Source: Clostridiaceae bacterium
Lineage (GTDB): Bacteria > Bacillota > Clostridia > Oscillospirales > Acutalibacteraceae
Assembly: GCA_016290665.1 (NCBI GenBank)
Contig: JAEEUW010000008.1
Span: 1 to 43,710 of the forward strand
Length of the DNA stretch: 43,710 nt
Reading direction: 5' to 3'
A program made the translations under genes and the position numbers. The notes under the pieces are model-generated. The model saw only the letters and a program-made list of their open reading frames with translations. It was not told the DNA's origin and did not search any database. Below are positions 15,767 to 23,406 of the stretch, piece by piece (the first letter of the stretch is position 1; every line of letters starts with the position of its first letter).

Positions 15767-16420
15767 TCACAGGTCGATCCGCTCAAAGCGGCGCTGGGCA
15801 AGACGGCAGGCAACAAAGGTGCCGGCGGCATAGAGAACCGCCGCGGCGCCCAGCAGCGCGAACTGCAGACCCAGCCGTTCCCCGGCGGGCGCGTTCAGAA
15901 AGGCGAGCGCGGGAACAAAATGGAGCGCCTCCCCGACGCCGACGAGCAGCAGCGTTGCAAGCCCGAAGGAAAGGAAGGGCAGGCCGATCTTATAGCCGGT
16001 TTTGAAAAAGCCGCCCACAAACAGAACGTTGAAGGCCAGATCCACCAGCAGCACAAAGGCCAGAAACACGGGCGAGGCGTTCATCAGGGCGTTGGCCGCG
16101 TAGGGCGCGGCGCCGGAAAGCGCCGTCATGCGCAAAGCGGTGAGCCCCGCCGCCAAAGCGAAGCCCAGAAGCTGGATGAGGCAGGTGAAGGCGTATTTCG
16201 CCGTGACGACGTCCGTCTTTTTCACCGGCAGCAGCACGGAATAGAGCACGTCGTTGGTCTCCCGCGTGGCCTGAAAGGAATGAAAGATGCCGAAGTTCAC
16301 AAAGAAGGCGCCGATCAGAATGGGGTATCCGGGCAGCATCGTCATCAGCGCGCCCGCAAGAAAAAGATAGGAAAGGGGAGAAGCCGCCAGCTTCAGCTCC
16401 TTATTCAGCAAAGGCTTCAT
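15767..16420 (-). CDS. ABC-2 type transporter permease
   Basis: 217 aa from the ATG at 16420 with AAGGAGG upstream. Six hydrophobic segments, starting MKPLLNKELKLAASPLSYLF, the ABC2-membrane-5 pattern (LxKELKL at the cytoplasmic N-terminus). It overlaps the ATPase gene end by 20 bases and forms the membrane part of that transporter. Likely exports a lipid, peptide or antibiotic; substrate not readable. An inverted GAGGGCGCTGCCCTC-type hairpin without a T tract follows the stop. Confidence 0.85.
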   Translation of the reverse strand: MKPLLNKELKLAASPLSYLFLAGALMTMLPGYPILIGAFFVNFGIFHSFQATRETNDVLYSVLLPVKKTDVVTAKYAFTCLIQLLGFALAAGLTALRMTALSGAAPYAANALMNASPVFLAFVLLVDLAFNVLFVGGFFKTGYKIGLPFLSFGLATLLLVGVGEALHFVPALAFLNAPAGERLGLQFALLGAAAVLYAAGTFVACRLAQRRFERIDL

Positions 16421-17141
16421 ATAAATCCTCCTTTTCGTAATGCACCATGATCTCGTCCAGCGTGTTCCCCGCGCCCGTTTCGCGGCAGCGGGCAAGGAAG
16501 GACGGCAGCGGCTCGCTCGCAATCCGCTTCCCTTTGGCGATATAGGTGATATCGTCCGCGCATTTTTCCAGATCGGAGGTGATGTGGGTGGAAAAGAGCA
16601 CGGCGATCCCCTGCGACCGCAGGAACCGGAAAACGTCCAGCAGCTCCGCGCGGGAGACGGGATCGAGGCCGCTCGTGGGCTCGTCCAGCACCAGAAGCTT
16701 TGCCCCGTGGGAAAGGGCCAGCGTCAGGTTCAGCTTGACCCGCATCCCCTCCGACAGGGCGGCCGGCGTTTTCTCCGGATCCAGCGAAAAGACGTCCAGA
16801 TATTTTTTGCAAAGGGCGTCGTCCCACGCGGGATAAAAGCTTTTCGTGACCTCCAGCAGCTTTTTGACGGGCTTGCGGCGGTAATAATCCACCGCGCCGC
16901 CGGCGTAGCCGACGAGCTGCTTGATCTCGGCTTCGTGCGAGGCGAACGGCATACCGAAGTAGGTGATCTCCCCGGCGTCGGGATGCACGATGTGCAGGAT
17001 GGATTTGAGCGTGGTGGTCTTGCCCGCGCCGTTGCGCCCGATGAAGCCCATGACGCTTCCCTCGCGCACCGAAAAGCTGAGGTCGGACAGAGTGAATTTG
17101 GGGTAGATCTTCGTAAGCCCCCGCACGTCCAGTACGTTCAT
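16401..17141 (-). CDS. ABC transporter ATP-binding protein
   Basis: 246 aa with Walker A GRNGAGKTT, signature LSEGMRVKLNL, Walker B KLLVLDEPTSGLDP, and the switch His in FSTHITSD. The signature begins LSEG in place of LSGG, as in several YtrB/BcrA-like exporters. Coupled by ATGA overlap to the preceding AbrB-like regulator and by a 20-base overlap to the permease. Confidence 0.93.
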   Translation of the reverse strand: MNVLDVRGLTKIYPKFTLSDLSFSVREGSVMGFIGRNGAGKTTTLKSILHIVHPDAGEITYFGMPFASHEAEIKQLVGYAGGAVDYYRRKPVKKLLEVTKSFYPAWDDALCKKYLDVFSLDPEKTPAALSEGMRVKLNLTLALSHGAKLLVLDEPTSGLDPVSRAELLDVFRFLRSQGIAVLFSTHITSDLEKCADDITYIAKGKRIASEPLPSFLARCRETGAGNTLDEIMVHYEKEDLYEAFAE

Positions 17142-17359
17142 TCCGTCGCCTCCGTTTCCGCGTCGCCGAAGATCCGCGCGCTGAACACCGCGAAGGTCTC
17201 TTTCGGCGGGATGGCGATGCCGCGCTTCTCATCTCCCAGAAGCAGCAGCGTGTCGCCCGGGCTGATGTTGAAGAGCTCCCGCGCCTCCTTTGGAATCACG
17301 ATCTGCCCTTTCGCGCCGACCGTGACGCTCCAGGCATATTTTCCTTTTTGTTTTCGCAA
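17138..17359 (-). CDS. SpoVT/AbrB-family transcription regulator
   Basis: 73 aa starting at a TTG (17359) with AAAGGCGG about 8 bases before it; no in-frame ATG is near. The swapped-hairpin DNA-binding domain is seen as VTVGAKGQIVIPKEARELFN followed by ISPGDTLLLLGDEKRGIAI. It precedes an ABC transporter with a 4-base ATGA overlap; in similar Clostridial operons a GntR-type YtrA takes this place. The palindrome over its promoter (17384-17408) suggests autorepression. Confidence 0.88.
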   Translation of the reverse strand: MRKQKGKYAWSVTVGAKGQIVIPKEARELFNISPGDTLLLLGDEKRGIAIPPKETFAVFSARIFGDAETEATE

Positions 17360-17383
17360 AAAAATCGCCGCCTTTCAAAAAAA

Positions 17384-17408
17384 GTATGATTTGTTATACA
17401 AATCATAC
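17384..17408. promoter_or_regulatory. Palindromic operator over the -10 of the AbrB-ABC operon
   Basis: Perfect 10-base arms GTATGATTTG and CAAATCATAC separated by TTATA. The right arm contains the -10 hexamer (TATGAT on the minus strand), so a bound repressor would block transcription; the adjacent AbrB-like protein is the natural candidate. Confidence 0.75.
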
Positions 17409-17430
17409 CACAGGAAAAGCGGCTTGTCAA
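17402..17430 (-). promoter_or_regulatory. Promoter of the AbrB-ABC operon
   Basis: TTGACA (17430-17425), 17-base spacer, TATGAT (17407-17402) on the minus strand. Confidence 0.85.
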
Positions 17431-17431
17431 G

Positions 17432-17456
17432 AAAAAAAGGAGCGGCAGCCCGCTCC
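17432..17456 (-). terminator. Intrinsic terminator of the GNAT gene
   Basis: Minus strand GGAGCGG-GCTG-CCGCTCC followed by seven T, directly after the stop at 17458. Confidence 0.85.
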
Positions 17457-17457
17457 G

Positions 17458-17961
17458 TCAGAGTGTTTTTTCCGCCACGAGCGCCGTCCAGCCGCCGTCC
17501 ATCGGCACCTTGTCCCGAACGGCAAAGCCGTTCTTTTTCCAAAAATGATTGGCCTGCGGATTGTCTTCGGCAATGGCCAGGCGGACGGCCGTTTTGCCGG
17601 CCTGCTTTAAATAATCGCAGATTTCCCCGATGAGGGCGGTGCCGATGCCTTTGCCTTCGCAATCGGCGTTCACCATGAAGAAGCCGATGAAGGCCGCGTC
17701 CGCCCGCGGGTAGCCGTCGATCAGATCCAGCACGGCGACGAGCGTGTTCCCCCGAAAAAAGCCGACGTAATACTTGTCCTCCGGCCCGATCCCCGGCGGC
17801 GTGATGTGAAGATCGTTCAGCACGCGCTCTTTGGAAGGTTCGGCGTTGCAGTAATGATAGAACGCCGTGTGTTCTTTGCAAAAAGCAAACAGACCGTCCG
17901 CGTCCGCGTCGGTCATGCGGCGGACCGCATAGCGGCCGCTGAGCGCTGCAATGTCGAGCAT
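17458..17961 (-). CDS. GNAT-family N-acetyltransferase
   Basis: 167 aa with AAGGAG before the ATG. The acetyl-CoA-binding motif A is FMVNADCEGKGIGTALIGEI (Q/RxxGxG/A type as EGKGIG), followed by VRLAIAEDNPQANHFWKKNG, the usual motif B with Asn and the NxxAxxFYxxxGF element. Substrate unknown; such enzymes acetylate antibiotics, amines or protein N-termini. Confidence 0.9.
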   Translation of the reverse strand: MLDIAALSGRYAVRRMTDADADGLFAFCKEHTAFYHYCNAEPSKERVLNDLHITPPGIGPEDKYYVGFFRGNTLVAVLDLIDGYPRADAAFIGFFMVNADCEGKGIGTALIGEICDYLKQAGKTAVRLAIAEDNPQANHFWKKNGFAVRDKVPMDGGWTALVAEKTL

Positions 17962-18058
17962 GGCTGATCTCCTTTCGGTGCTTTGCCTTCCGTTTACGCA
18001 CCGGAGGCGTTCTTGTCAGACTTCCGTTTCGCGGTGACAATCCGCGTTGGGGCGTATA

Positions 18059-18442
18059 CTACCTTTTCACTTCAACTTGTTGAAACTCCAATACGATGGA
18101 TTCATTTATAAATCCGCCGCCCTTTTTCTTGCAGCTCAAAGTCAGGTCTAAGGTGTACTTTCCGTTTTTCTCCCGAAGCGTGTCACCCATCCAATATGCG
18201 CCGATAAAACGAGAATAGTCTTCGATTCTTTTACCGCGGGTTGCTGATGCTGCCGAAAAGTTGCAGAATGTGATTTCTTTCACTTCTCTGTCATATGTGG
18301 CATCGGAAGCATCAATCCAAAAAGTCAGATAGTTATAGCGGTAATTCTTCTCCTTGTAATTCGGAGACAACGCTCCGTGTTTGATTTCTGTGATGATGGC
18401 GTCATGCAATCCCAAATGCCAATACCCTTCAAAAGCTTTCAT
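18059..18442 (-). CDS. Uncharacterised small protein, lower GC than neighbours
   Basis: 127 aa with GGGGAG 8 bases before the ATG. It begins MKAFEGYWHLGLHDAIITEI and has alternating beta-type segments (NYLTFWIDASDA, EITFCNFSAASATRGKRIED), like a small beta-barrel protein measuring or binding something. No signal peptide. Base composition is visibly more AT-rich than the surroundings and an unusual hairpin string lies just upstream, which fits recent acquisition. No family recognised. Confidence 0.7.
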   Translation of the reverse strand: MKAFEGYWHLGLHDAIITEIKHGALSPNYKEKNYRYNYLTFWIDASDATYDREVKEITFCNFSAASATRGKRIEDYSRFIGAYWMGDTLREKNGKYTLDLTLSCKKKGGGFINESIVLEFQQVEVKR

Positions 18443-18504
18443 ATCAGAACTCCCCGGAATGCGATTTCAGAAAAGGCGCGTCAACGCGGACATTATCATG
18501 TGGA

Positions 18505-18655
18505 TGAATTGACGCTGCGCGTCATGCATTGGCTGCGCCATGAATTCTCGCTGCGCTCCGTGAATTGGCTTCGCCATACGATCATGCCCAAAGGGCAATT
18601 CATGCGCCGCAGGCGCAATTCATGACCGAAGGTCCATTCATGCGCAACGCGCAAA
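18505..18655. repeat. String of eight mini-hairpins with ATGAATT/AATTCAT linkers
   Basis: Short hairpins with 3-base loops follow one another: GACGC-TGC-GCGTC (18511), GGC-TGC-GCC (18531), a degenerate CTCGC-TGC-GCTCC unit (18547), GGC-TTC-GCC (18567), GCCC-AAA-GGGC (18586), GCGCC-GCA-GGCGC (18604), GACC-GAA-GGTC (18624), GCGC-AAC-GCGC (18642, overlapping repeats). The linkers are ATG(A/C)ATT in the left half and AATTCAT in the right half, so the whole is an imperfect large palindrome centred near 18581. No coding sense was found on either strand. Confidence 0.8.
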
Positions 18656-18693
18656 TCATTGCCTTTCGGTTTCAGTTTACCCGCTTTTTCTTC

Positions 18694-18714
18694 GAAAGTC
18701 AAGCATTGACTTTC
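18694..18714. promoter_or_regulatory. Palindromic operator candidate over the uxaC -35
   Basis: Perfect 9-base arms GAAAGTCAA and TTGACTTTC separated by GCA; the right arm includes the -35 TTGACT. Could bind a regulator of hexuronate genes. Confidence 0.5.
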
Positions 18715-18734
18715 CCGGCGGAATGGGCTACAAT
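18706..18734 (+). promoter_or_regulatory. Promoter of the uxaC operon
   Basis: TTGACT (18706-18711), 17-base spacer, TACAAT (18729-18734), about 30 bases before the ATG at 18765. Confidence 0.8.
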
Positions 18735-18764
18735 GGAACCAGTTTAAGAAAGCAGGTGACGCGC

Positions 18765-20162
18765 ATGCAATCCTTTATGAACAAAGACTTTCTTCTGACG
18801 ACCGAAACGGCAAAGGCGCTGTTTCACGGCGTGGCGGAGGGCCAGCCGATCTTCGACTGGCACTGCCATCTGAGCGCAAAGGAAATCTATGAGAACAAAC
18901 CCGCCGCCGACCTCTATGAGCTCTGGCTGACGGGCGACCACTACAAGTGGCGCGCCATGCGCTGCGCCGGGGTGCCCGAGCGGCTCATCACCGGCGACGC
19001 GGCGCCGTTTGAAAAGTTCTGCGCCTTCGCAAAGACGCTCTCGCTCGCCATCGGCAACCCGCTGGTCCACTGGAGCCATCTGGAGCTGCAGCGCTATTTC
19101 GGCGTCACGACCCCGCTGTCGCCCGCCACGGCGAAGGAGATCTGGGACGAAACGAAGCGCGTGATCGCGCAGGGTGACTTCCGCCCGCAGACGCTGATCC
19201 GGCAGTCGAACGTGTTTGCGCTCTGCACCACCGACGACCCCGCCGATTCGTTGGAATGGCATCAGAAAATCAAGGACAGCGGCTTCGAGATCCCGGTGCT
19301 GCCGGCCTTCCGCCCCGACAAGGCCATTGCGGCCGAAAACCCGGGCTTCGGCGCGTGGGTGCAGACGCTCGCCAGGGCGGCGCAGATGCCGGTGGCGTCG
19401 TTCGCCGATCTGAAGGCAGCGCTGCGGGCGCGGCTCGACTTCTTCCTTTCCATGGGCTGCGTCGCGTCCGATCAGTCCGTGGCGGCGGTGGTATACGCCC
19501 CCGCGGACGACGACGCGGTGGACGCGATCTTCCGAAAAGCGCTGCGCGGCGACAAGCTGACGCAGGACGAGACCGACGCCTATCACTTCGCCATGCTCGT
19601 TTTCCTCGGAAAGCTCTATGCCGAAAAGAAGCTGGCCATGGAGCTGCACCTCGGCGCCATGCGCAACAACAACGCGCGCATGTTCCGCGCCCTCGGCCCC
19701 GACACGGGCTTCGATTCCATCGACGACCCGCGGCAGGCGCAGGGGCTTTCCCGGCTGCTCGACACGCTGGACAGGGACGGCCTTTTGCCCAAAACGATTC
19801 TCTTTAACCTCAACCCGCAGGACAACGCCGTGCTCGGTTCCATGTGCGGCAACTTCCAGTCGGAAGAGGCCGCGGGCAAGATCCAGTTCGGCTCCGCCTG
19901 GTGGTTCAACGACCACATCGACGGCATGCGCGCCCAGCTGCGCGCCCTCGGCAACCTCGGCGTGCTCGGCTGCTTCGTGGGCATGGTGACCGATTCGCGC
20001 TCGTTCCTCTCCTATCCGCGGCACGAATACTTCCGCCGCATCCTCTGCGGTCTTGTCGGCGACTGGGTGGAGGCGGGCCTCTTCCCGAACGACGAAGCCG
20101 CGCTGGAAACGATTGTCAAGGGCGTCTGCTTTGAGAACGCCAGACGGTATTTTCTCGGATGA
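18765..20162 (+). CDS. uxaC: Glucuronate isomerase
   Basis: 465 aa; the ATG at 18765 follows AGCAGGTGA, and M5 (18777) is a possible internal start. Family hallmarks: DFLLTTETAKALFH near the N-terminus, the metal-binding FDWHCHLSAKEI, LWLTGDHYKWRAMR, TTDDPADSLEWHQKI, KLAMELHLGAMRNNNARMF, and the C-terminal GMVTDSRSFLSYPRHEYFRR. It converts D-glucuronate to D-fructuronate (or galacturonate to tagaturonate). The usual partners uxaB/uxuAB, kdgK are not in the window; here uxaC is followed by an MBL hydrolase with an ATGA overlap. Confidence 0.97.
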   Translation: MQSFMNKDFLLTTETAKALFHGVAEGQPIFDWHCHLSAKEIYENKPAADLYELWLTGDHYKWRAMRCAGVPERLITGDAAPFEKFCAFAKTLSLAIGNPLVHWSHLELQRYFGVTTPLSPATAKEIWDETKRVIAQGDFRPQTLIRQSNVFALCTTDDPADSLEWHQKIKDSGFEIPVLPAFRPDKAIAAENPGFGAWVQTLARAAQMPVASFADLKAALRARLDFFLSMGCVASDQSVAAVVYAPADDDAVDAIFRKALRGDKLTQDETDAYHFAMLVFLGKLYAEKKLAMELHLGAMRNNNARMFRALGPDTGFDSIDDPRQAQGLSRLLDTLDRDGLLPKTILFNLNPQDNAVLGSMCGNFQSEEAAGKIQFGSAWWFNDHIDGMRAQLRALGNLGVLGCFVGMVTDSRSFLSYPRHEYFRRILCGLVGDWVEAGLFPNDEAALETIVKGVCFENARRYFLG

Positions 20163-21004
20163 ATACGGATATCTATACAGTGGAAGAAATCGCGCCCGGC
20201 ACGTTCCGGCTGGATGAATGCGGGCGCGACAACTGCTATCTGCTTTGCGGCGAAGAGCGGGCGCTTCTGATCGACTGCTCCCTCGGCGCGGGCGACCTGC
20301 TGCGCGCGGTGCGGCGGCTGACGGATCTGCCGCTGACCGTGGCGGTGACCCACACCCACGGCGACCACGCCGGCGGCGGGTATCAATTCGGTACGATTCA
20401 TGTGCCCCGGGCGGAAACGCACGATTCCTTCCGCGGCCAGAACCTGCGCGTGTTCCGGCGCATGCTGCTTTCCAACCGCATGAAGCGGCAGGGGATCACA
20501 AAAAAGAATATCCGCGGCAGCATCCGCAAAACGGCTTGGCTGCCCATCGACGACGGCGCCGTGTTCGACCTCGGCGGCCGCACGGTGCGCGCGGTGTCGG
20601 TGCCGGCGCATACGATCGGCGGCACGGTGTTTCTGGACGAAACGAACCGGCTCGCCTTTCTCGGCGACACGGCCTGCCCCGTGCTGCCGATGCACACCTA
20701 CCGGGCGCTGCCGCTTTCCGCGTGGGAAGCGCAGGGCGACCGTCTGCTGGCGCTGACCGACGGCTATGCGCTCTGGTGCGGCCACGGCGACGGCCGGCTG
20801 GACCGCGCGCTGATTGAAAAGCAGCTCGGCTGGGTCCGCGAGATTCTGGCGGCGCACCCGGCAAACGAGGCGGAGCGGAAGGCCGTTTTTTACCCGGCGT
20901 TCGACCCCGCGGGCTGTGTGGGCTTCCGGCCCGCGAATCTTTATGAGACAGACAAGCGAAAGGGGTGGGTGAAGGAAACATGGAACTCGATCTTACATGG
21001 CTGA
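20159..21004 (+). CDS. Metallo-beta-lactamase-fold hydrolase
   Basis: 281 aa. Signature VTHTHGDHAGG (His65, His67, Asp69, His70), the third His in VPAHTIGG, Asp in FLGDTACP, and a late His in WCGHGDG. The middle part is longer than minimal (FRRMLLSNRMKRQGITKKNI helix insert). Likely a hydrolase of a small ester, lactone or phosphodiester; a lactonase step for sugar acids would fit the uxaC neighbour but is inference. Coupled to uxaC by ATGA. Confidence 0.88.
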   Translation: MNTDIYTVEEIAPGTFRLDECGRDNCYLLCGEERALLIDCSLGAGDLLRAVRRLTDLPLTVAVTHTHGDHAGGGYQFGTIHVPRAETHDSFRGQNLRVFRRMLLSNRMKRQGITKKNIRGSIRKTAWLPIDDGAVFDLGGRTVRAVSVPAHTIGGTVFLDETNRLAFLGDTACPVLPMHTYRALPLSAWEAQGDRLLALTDGYALWCGHGDGRLDRALIEKQLGWVREILAAHPANEAERKAVFYPAFDPAGCVGFRPANLYETDKRKGWVKETWNSILHG

Positions 21005-22413
21005 AAAGCAAAGAACAGGTGCTGGCCGACATGCACGCCATGAACGGCTTCGGCACCCGGCTGACCGGCTCGGAGGGTCAGAACGCATTTGTGGCGTTTT
21101 TGAAGCAGCGAGCCGAGGCGCTGGGCTATCAGACCTACAGCGATCTGTATTCCTTTGACCGCTGGGAGGCGCAGCGCAGCAGCATCACGATCCACCGCAT
21201 CCGCGGCGACGAGCCCGTGGCGGTGTCGAGCGTCTGGCCCTATTCGGGCGAGACCGGCCCGCTGGGCGTGACCGGCGAGGCGGTCGAGGTGTTCGGCAAG
21301 CATATCAACTATCTGCACGCGCGCGGCAAGATCGCGCTGGTCACGGTCAGCGATCTGGGCAGGATTCCCAGCGGCATCGCGTTCAACCAGCGCGGCGCCT
21401 ACCCCGGCGGCACGAACATCCCCGCGTTCTATAAGGGCCCCGTGGCCACGTCGTTTGTCAACGTACCGTTTCTGCAGGTGGCGAAGGCCGCGGGCGTGAA
21501 AGCGGTCATCTGCATCTGGAAGGGCATGAGCCGCGGGATGGTGCAGGGGCAGTATCTGCCGTTCATTCAGGATTATCAGGGCATTCCGGCGCTCTGGGTC
21601 TGCGAGGAGGAGGGCGAAAAGCTGCGCGCGGCGGCCCGCAACGGCGACAAGGTCACGCTTGTTCTGGAAGCCAAAAAAGAAAAGAACGCCGCCAGCGAAT
21701 CCTTCTACTGTGTCAAGCGCGGCAAAAACCCGACCGAAGCGATCATCGTCAACACCCACACCGACGGCGTCAACTGCGTGGAGGAAAACGGTCCGATCGC
21801 GCTGCTGGCCATGATGGAATACCTGAAGGACGCGGAGCTGGAGCGCAGCGTGATCTTTGTGTTCGTCACCGGCCACTTCCGGCTGCCGGCGTTCAAGCAA
21901 AACGACATTCAGGCCACCAGCAAATGGCTCAAAAACCACCGCGACCTCTGGGACGGCAGGAGCGGCCACATCAAGGCGGTCGCCGGCCTGGCGGTGGAGC
22001 ATCTGGGCTGCCGCGAATGGAAGGACGTGAACGGCGAATACCGCGAAACGAACCCGATCGACATCGAGATCGTCTATACCGGCAACCGCGTCATGGACGC
22101 GATCTATTACAAGGCGCTCGAGGGCCGCACGCTGGTGCGCACGGTGACCCTGCGCGGCCACAACATCCTGCACTTCGGCGAAGGGCAGCCGCTGATGAAC
22201 GTCGGCATTCCGCAGATTGCGCTGGTCACCGCGCCGGACTATCTGACCGCCGCGGCAGACGACCACCAGATGAGCCGCTTTTCCGTCGACCTGATGTATG
22301 AGCAGATCCAGACCTTCCTCCGGGCGCTGTTCCTGATTGACGAAACCGACGCCAAAACGCTCGGCAAGCCTGATCCGTATACGTTTGTGTTCGGCTCGGT
22401 GGGGAAGAATTAG
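20980..22413 (+). CDS. M28-family peptidase-like protein with PA-type insert
   Basis: 477 aa from the ATG at 20980 (GAAGGA just upstream; a GTG at 20965 would overlap that). N-terminal M28 helix region (MHAMNGFGTRLTGSEGQ), a PA-like insert (about 95-220), then IVNTHTDGVNCVEENGPIAL where the M28 His-x-Asp and metal-bridging region lie, AVEHLGC, and a final DDHQMSRF. The bridging Asp of active M28 enzymes is not obvious in NCVEENG, so it may be a divergent or inactive member. No signal peptide. It overlaps the end of the MBL gene by 25 bases; the stop TAG falls in a heptamer repeat. Confidence 0.7.
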   Translation: MELDLTWLKSKEQVLADMHAMNGFGTRLTGSEGQNAFVAFLKQRAEALGYQTYSDLYSFDRWEAQRSSITIHRIRGDEPVAVSSVWPYSGETGPLGVTGEAVEVFGKHINYLHARGKIALVTVSDLGRIPSGIAFNQRGAYPGGTNIPAFYKGPVATSFVNVPFLQVAKAAGVKAVICIWKGMSRGMVQGQYLPFIQDYQGIPALWVCEEEGEKLRAAARNGDKVTLVLEAKKEKNAASESFYCVKRGKNPTEAIIVNTHTDGVNCVEENGPIALLAMMEYLKDAELERSVIFVFVTGHFRLPAFKQNDIQATSKWLKNHRDLWDGRSGHIKAVAGLAVEHLGCREWKDVNGEYRETNPIDIEIVYTGNRVMDAIYYKALEGRTLVRTVTLRGHNILHFGEGQPLMNVGIPQIALVTAPDYLTAAADDHQMSRFSVDLMYEQIQTFLRALFLIDETDAKTLGKPDPYTFVFGSVGKN

Positions 22414-22452
22414 GGAACAGGGAACAGGGAACAGGGAACAGGGAACAGGGAC
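22412..22452. repeat. Heptamer tandem repeat (AGGGAAC)5
   Basis: Five exact AGGGAAC units (22412-22446) and a sixth degenerate one. The TAG stop of the M28-like gene is partly made by the first unit. Similar GGGAACG runs occur at about 10170-10190. Confidence 0.9.
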
Positions 22453-22517
22453 GCGCCGGACGTCAGCGTAACGGCCCCCCCATCCCGCGTCTGAAACAAG
22501 AAACAATATAAAAAGCG

Positions 22518-22551
22518 ACAGCCCCGTCGGAATTCCGGCGGGGCTGTTTTT
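22518..22551 (+). terminator. Intrinsic terminator of the uxaC operon
   Basis: ACAGCCCCG-TCGGAATTCCGG-CGGGGCTGT with an inner CGGAATTCCG stem, then TTTTT. Confidence 0.9.
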
Positions 22552-22583
22552 GTGGGGAAAAGAGAGGGGAAGACAAAATCGAT

Positions 22584-22877
22584 TCAGGCGGCAGCGCCGA
22601 TGATCAGCAGCACGATCACCACAAGGATGCCCAGCGACAGCACGCCGTTGAACAAGTTGACGCCGAGCAGCAGACGCTTTTGCCACCGGGCGAGGGACAG
22701 CACTTCGCGCAGCAGGAGCGTGGCCGCAAGGAAGAAAAGCGACAGAATCAGCCAGCCGCCGGCGGCCAATCCTTCGGAAAGGTCGGCCCGCAGCACAAGC
22801 AAAACCAGCAAACCCGGCAGCAGAATGTCCAGCGCACAGAAGACGATCAGCAACGGGCGAAAGAATCTTTTCTGCAT
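22584..22877 (-). CDS. Small multi-pass membrane protein
   Basis: 97 aa with AAAGGGG 8 bases before the ATG. Hydrophobic helices at about 8-28, 36-56 and 70-94 with a short basic loop (LARWQKRLLL), i.e. three transmembrane segments. No family recognised. A broken gene of similar kind may lie just upstream (see 22890-23116). Confidence 0.7.
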   Translation of the reverse strand: MQKRFFRPLLIVFCALDILLPGLLVLLVLRADLSEGLAAGGWLILSLFFLAATLLLREVLSLARWQKRLLLGVNLFNGVLSLGILVVIVLLIIGAAA

Positions 22878-22889
22878 GGAAACAACCCC

Positions 22890-23116
22890 TTTCGCTGATT
22901 ATGTCGCACAAAGCCGTCAAAGACGACAAAAGGTCCGCTTCTTTTGTTCCGGCTGTTTTGAGCAGCTTGATCGTCAGAAACAGATTGACGGCGCAAAGGC
23001 CCGGAATGACGCCGTTCCCCAGAGCCGGTGAAGCCGGGGGGCAGCAAAAACGCGTCTGTGCAGCCCGCCGTCAAAGAGATCAGAAGGGACAAAGTGAAGG
23101 TTGTTACGGCTTGCAT
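22890..23116 (-). pseudogene. Possible frameshifted small membrane protein
   Basis: From an ATG at 23116 the frame reads a membrane-type segment (TFTLSLLISLTAGCTDAFLL) and then loses hydrophobic character near 23013. In another frame the hydrophobic pattern resumes as GNGVIPGLCAVNLFLTIKLL, directly upstream of the 97-aa membrane gene. One indel would join them. The ribosome binding site is weak (GAAAGAG). The interpretation is tentative. Confidence 0.3.
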
Positions 23117-23304
23117 CTCTTTCGTTTGTTAAAACGATTTCGCGCAGTGTTTTCTTACACCGCCGTTTTCTTTTCTTATGATACAATCCGTTTTTCACGC
23201 CCGTCTTGCGCAGCGGTAAACAATCTGTAACGGTTTTATGACCGCTTGCGGCTGCCGTCCCTGCGCGGGCCGCCGAGCGCCGACAGCGAACTGCTGTTTT
23301 TCTC
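23117..23304. other. Intergenic stretch without a recognised gene
   Basis: No convincing coding sequence on either strand. A weak plus-strand promoter-like TTACAC-N16-TATGAT is present (about 23155-23182) but nothing clear follows it, apart from the promoter of the FAD gene. Confidence 0.4.
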
Positions 23305-23333
23305 TTTACATCTTTGAAAAAATATGGTAAAAT
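23305..23333 (+). promoter_or_regulatory. Promoter of the FAD oxidoreductase operon
   Basis: TTTACA (23305-23310), 17-base spacer, TAAAAT (23328-23333). The leader contains an imperfect hairpin around GCTTGCGGGCAAAGC and GGCGCAAGCGCC. Confidence 0.75.
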
Positions 23334-23406
23334 ATCAAGTTAGAAAACCCCCGTCCGTGCTTGCGGGCAAAGCGGCGCAAGCGCCACGGCAAAAGGAGAA
23401 GATACC

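Noticed and set aside
23117-23304. Small RNA or riboswitch ahead of the FAD gene
   Set aside because: A weak promoter-like pair is present but no conserved structure was recognised.
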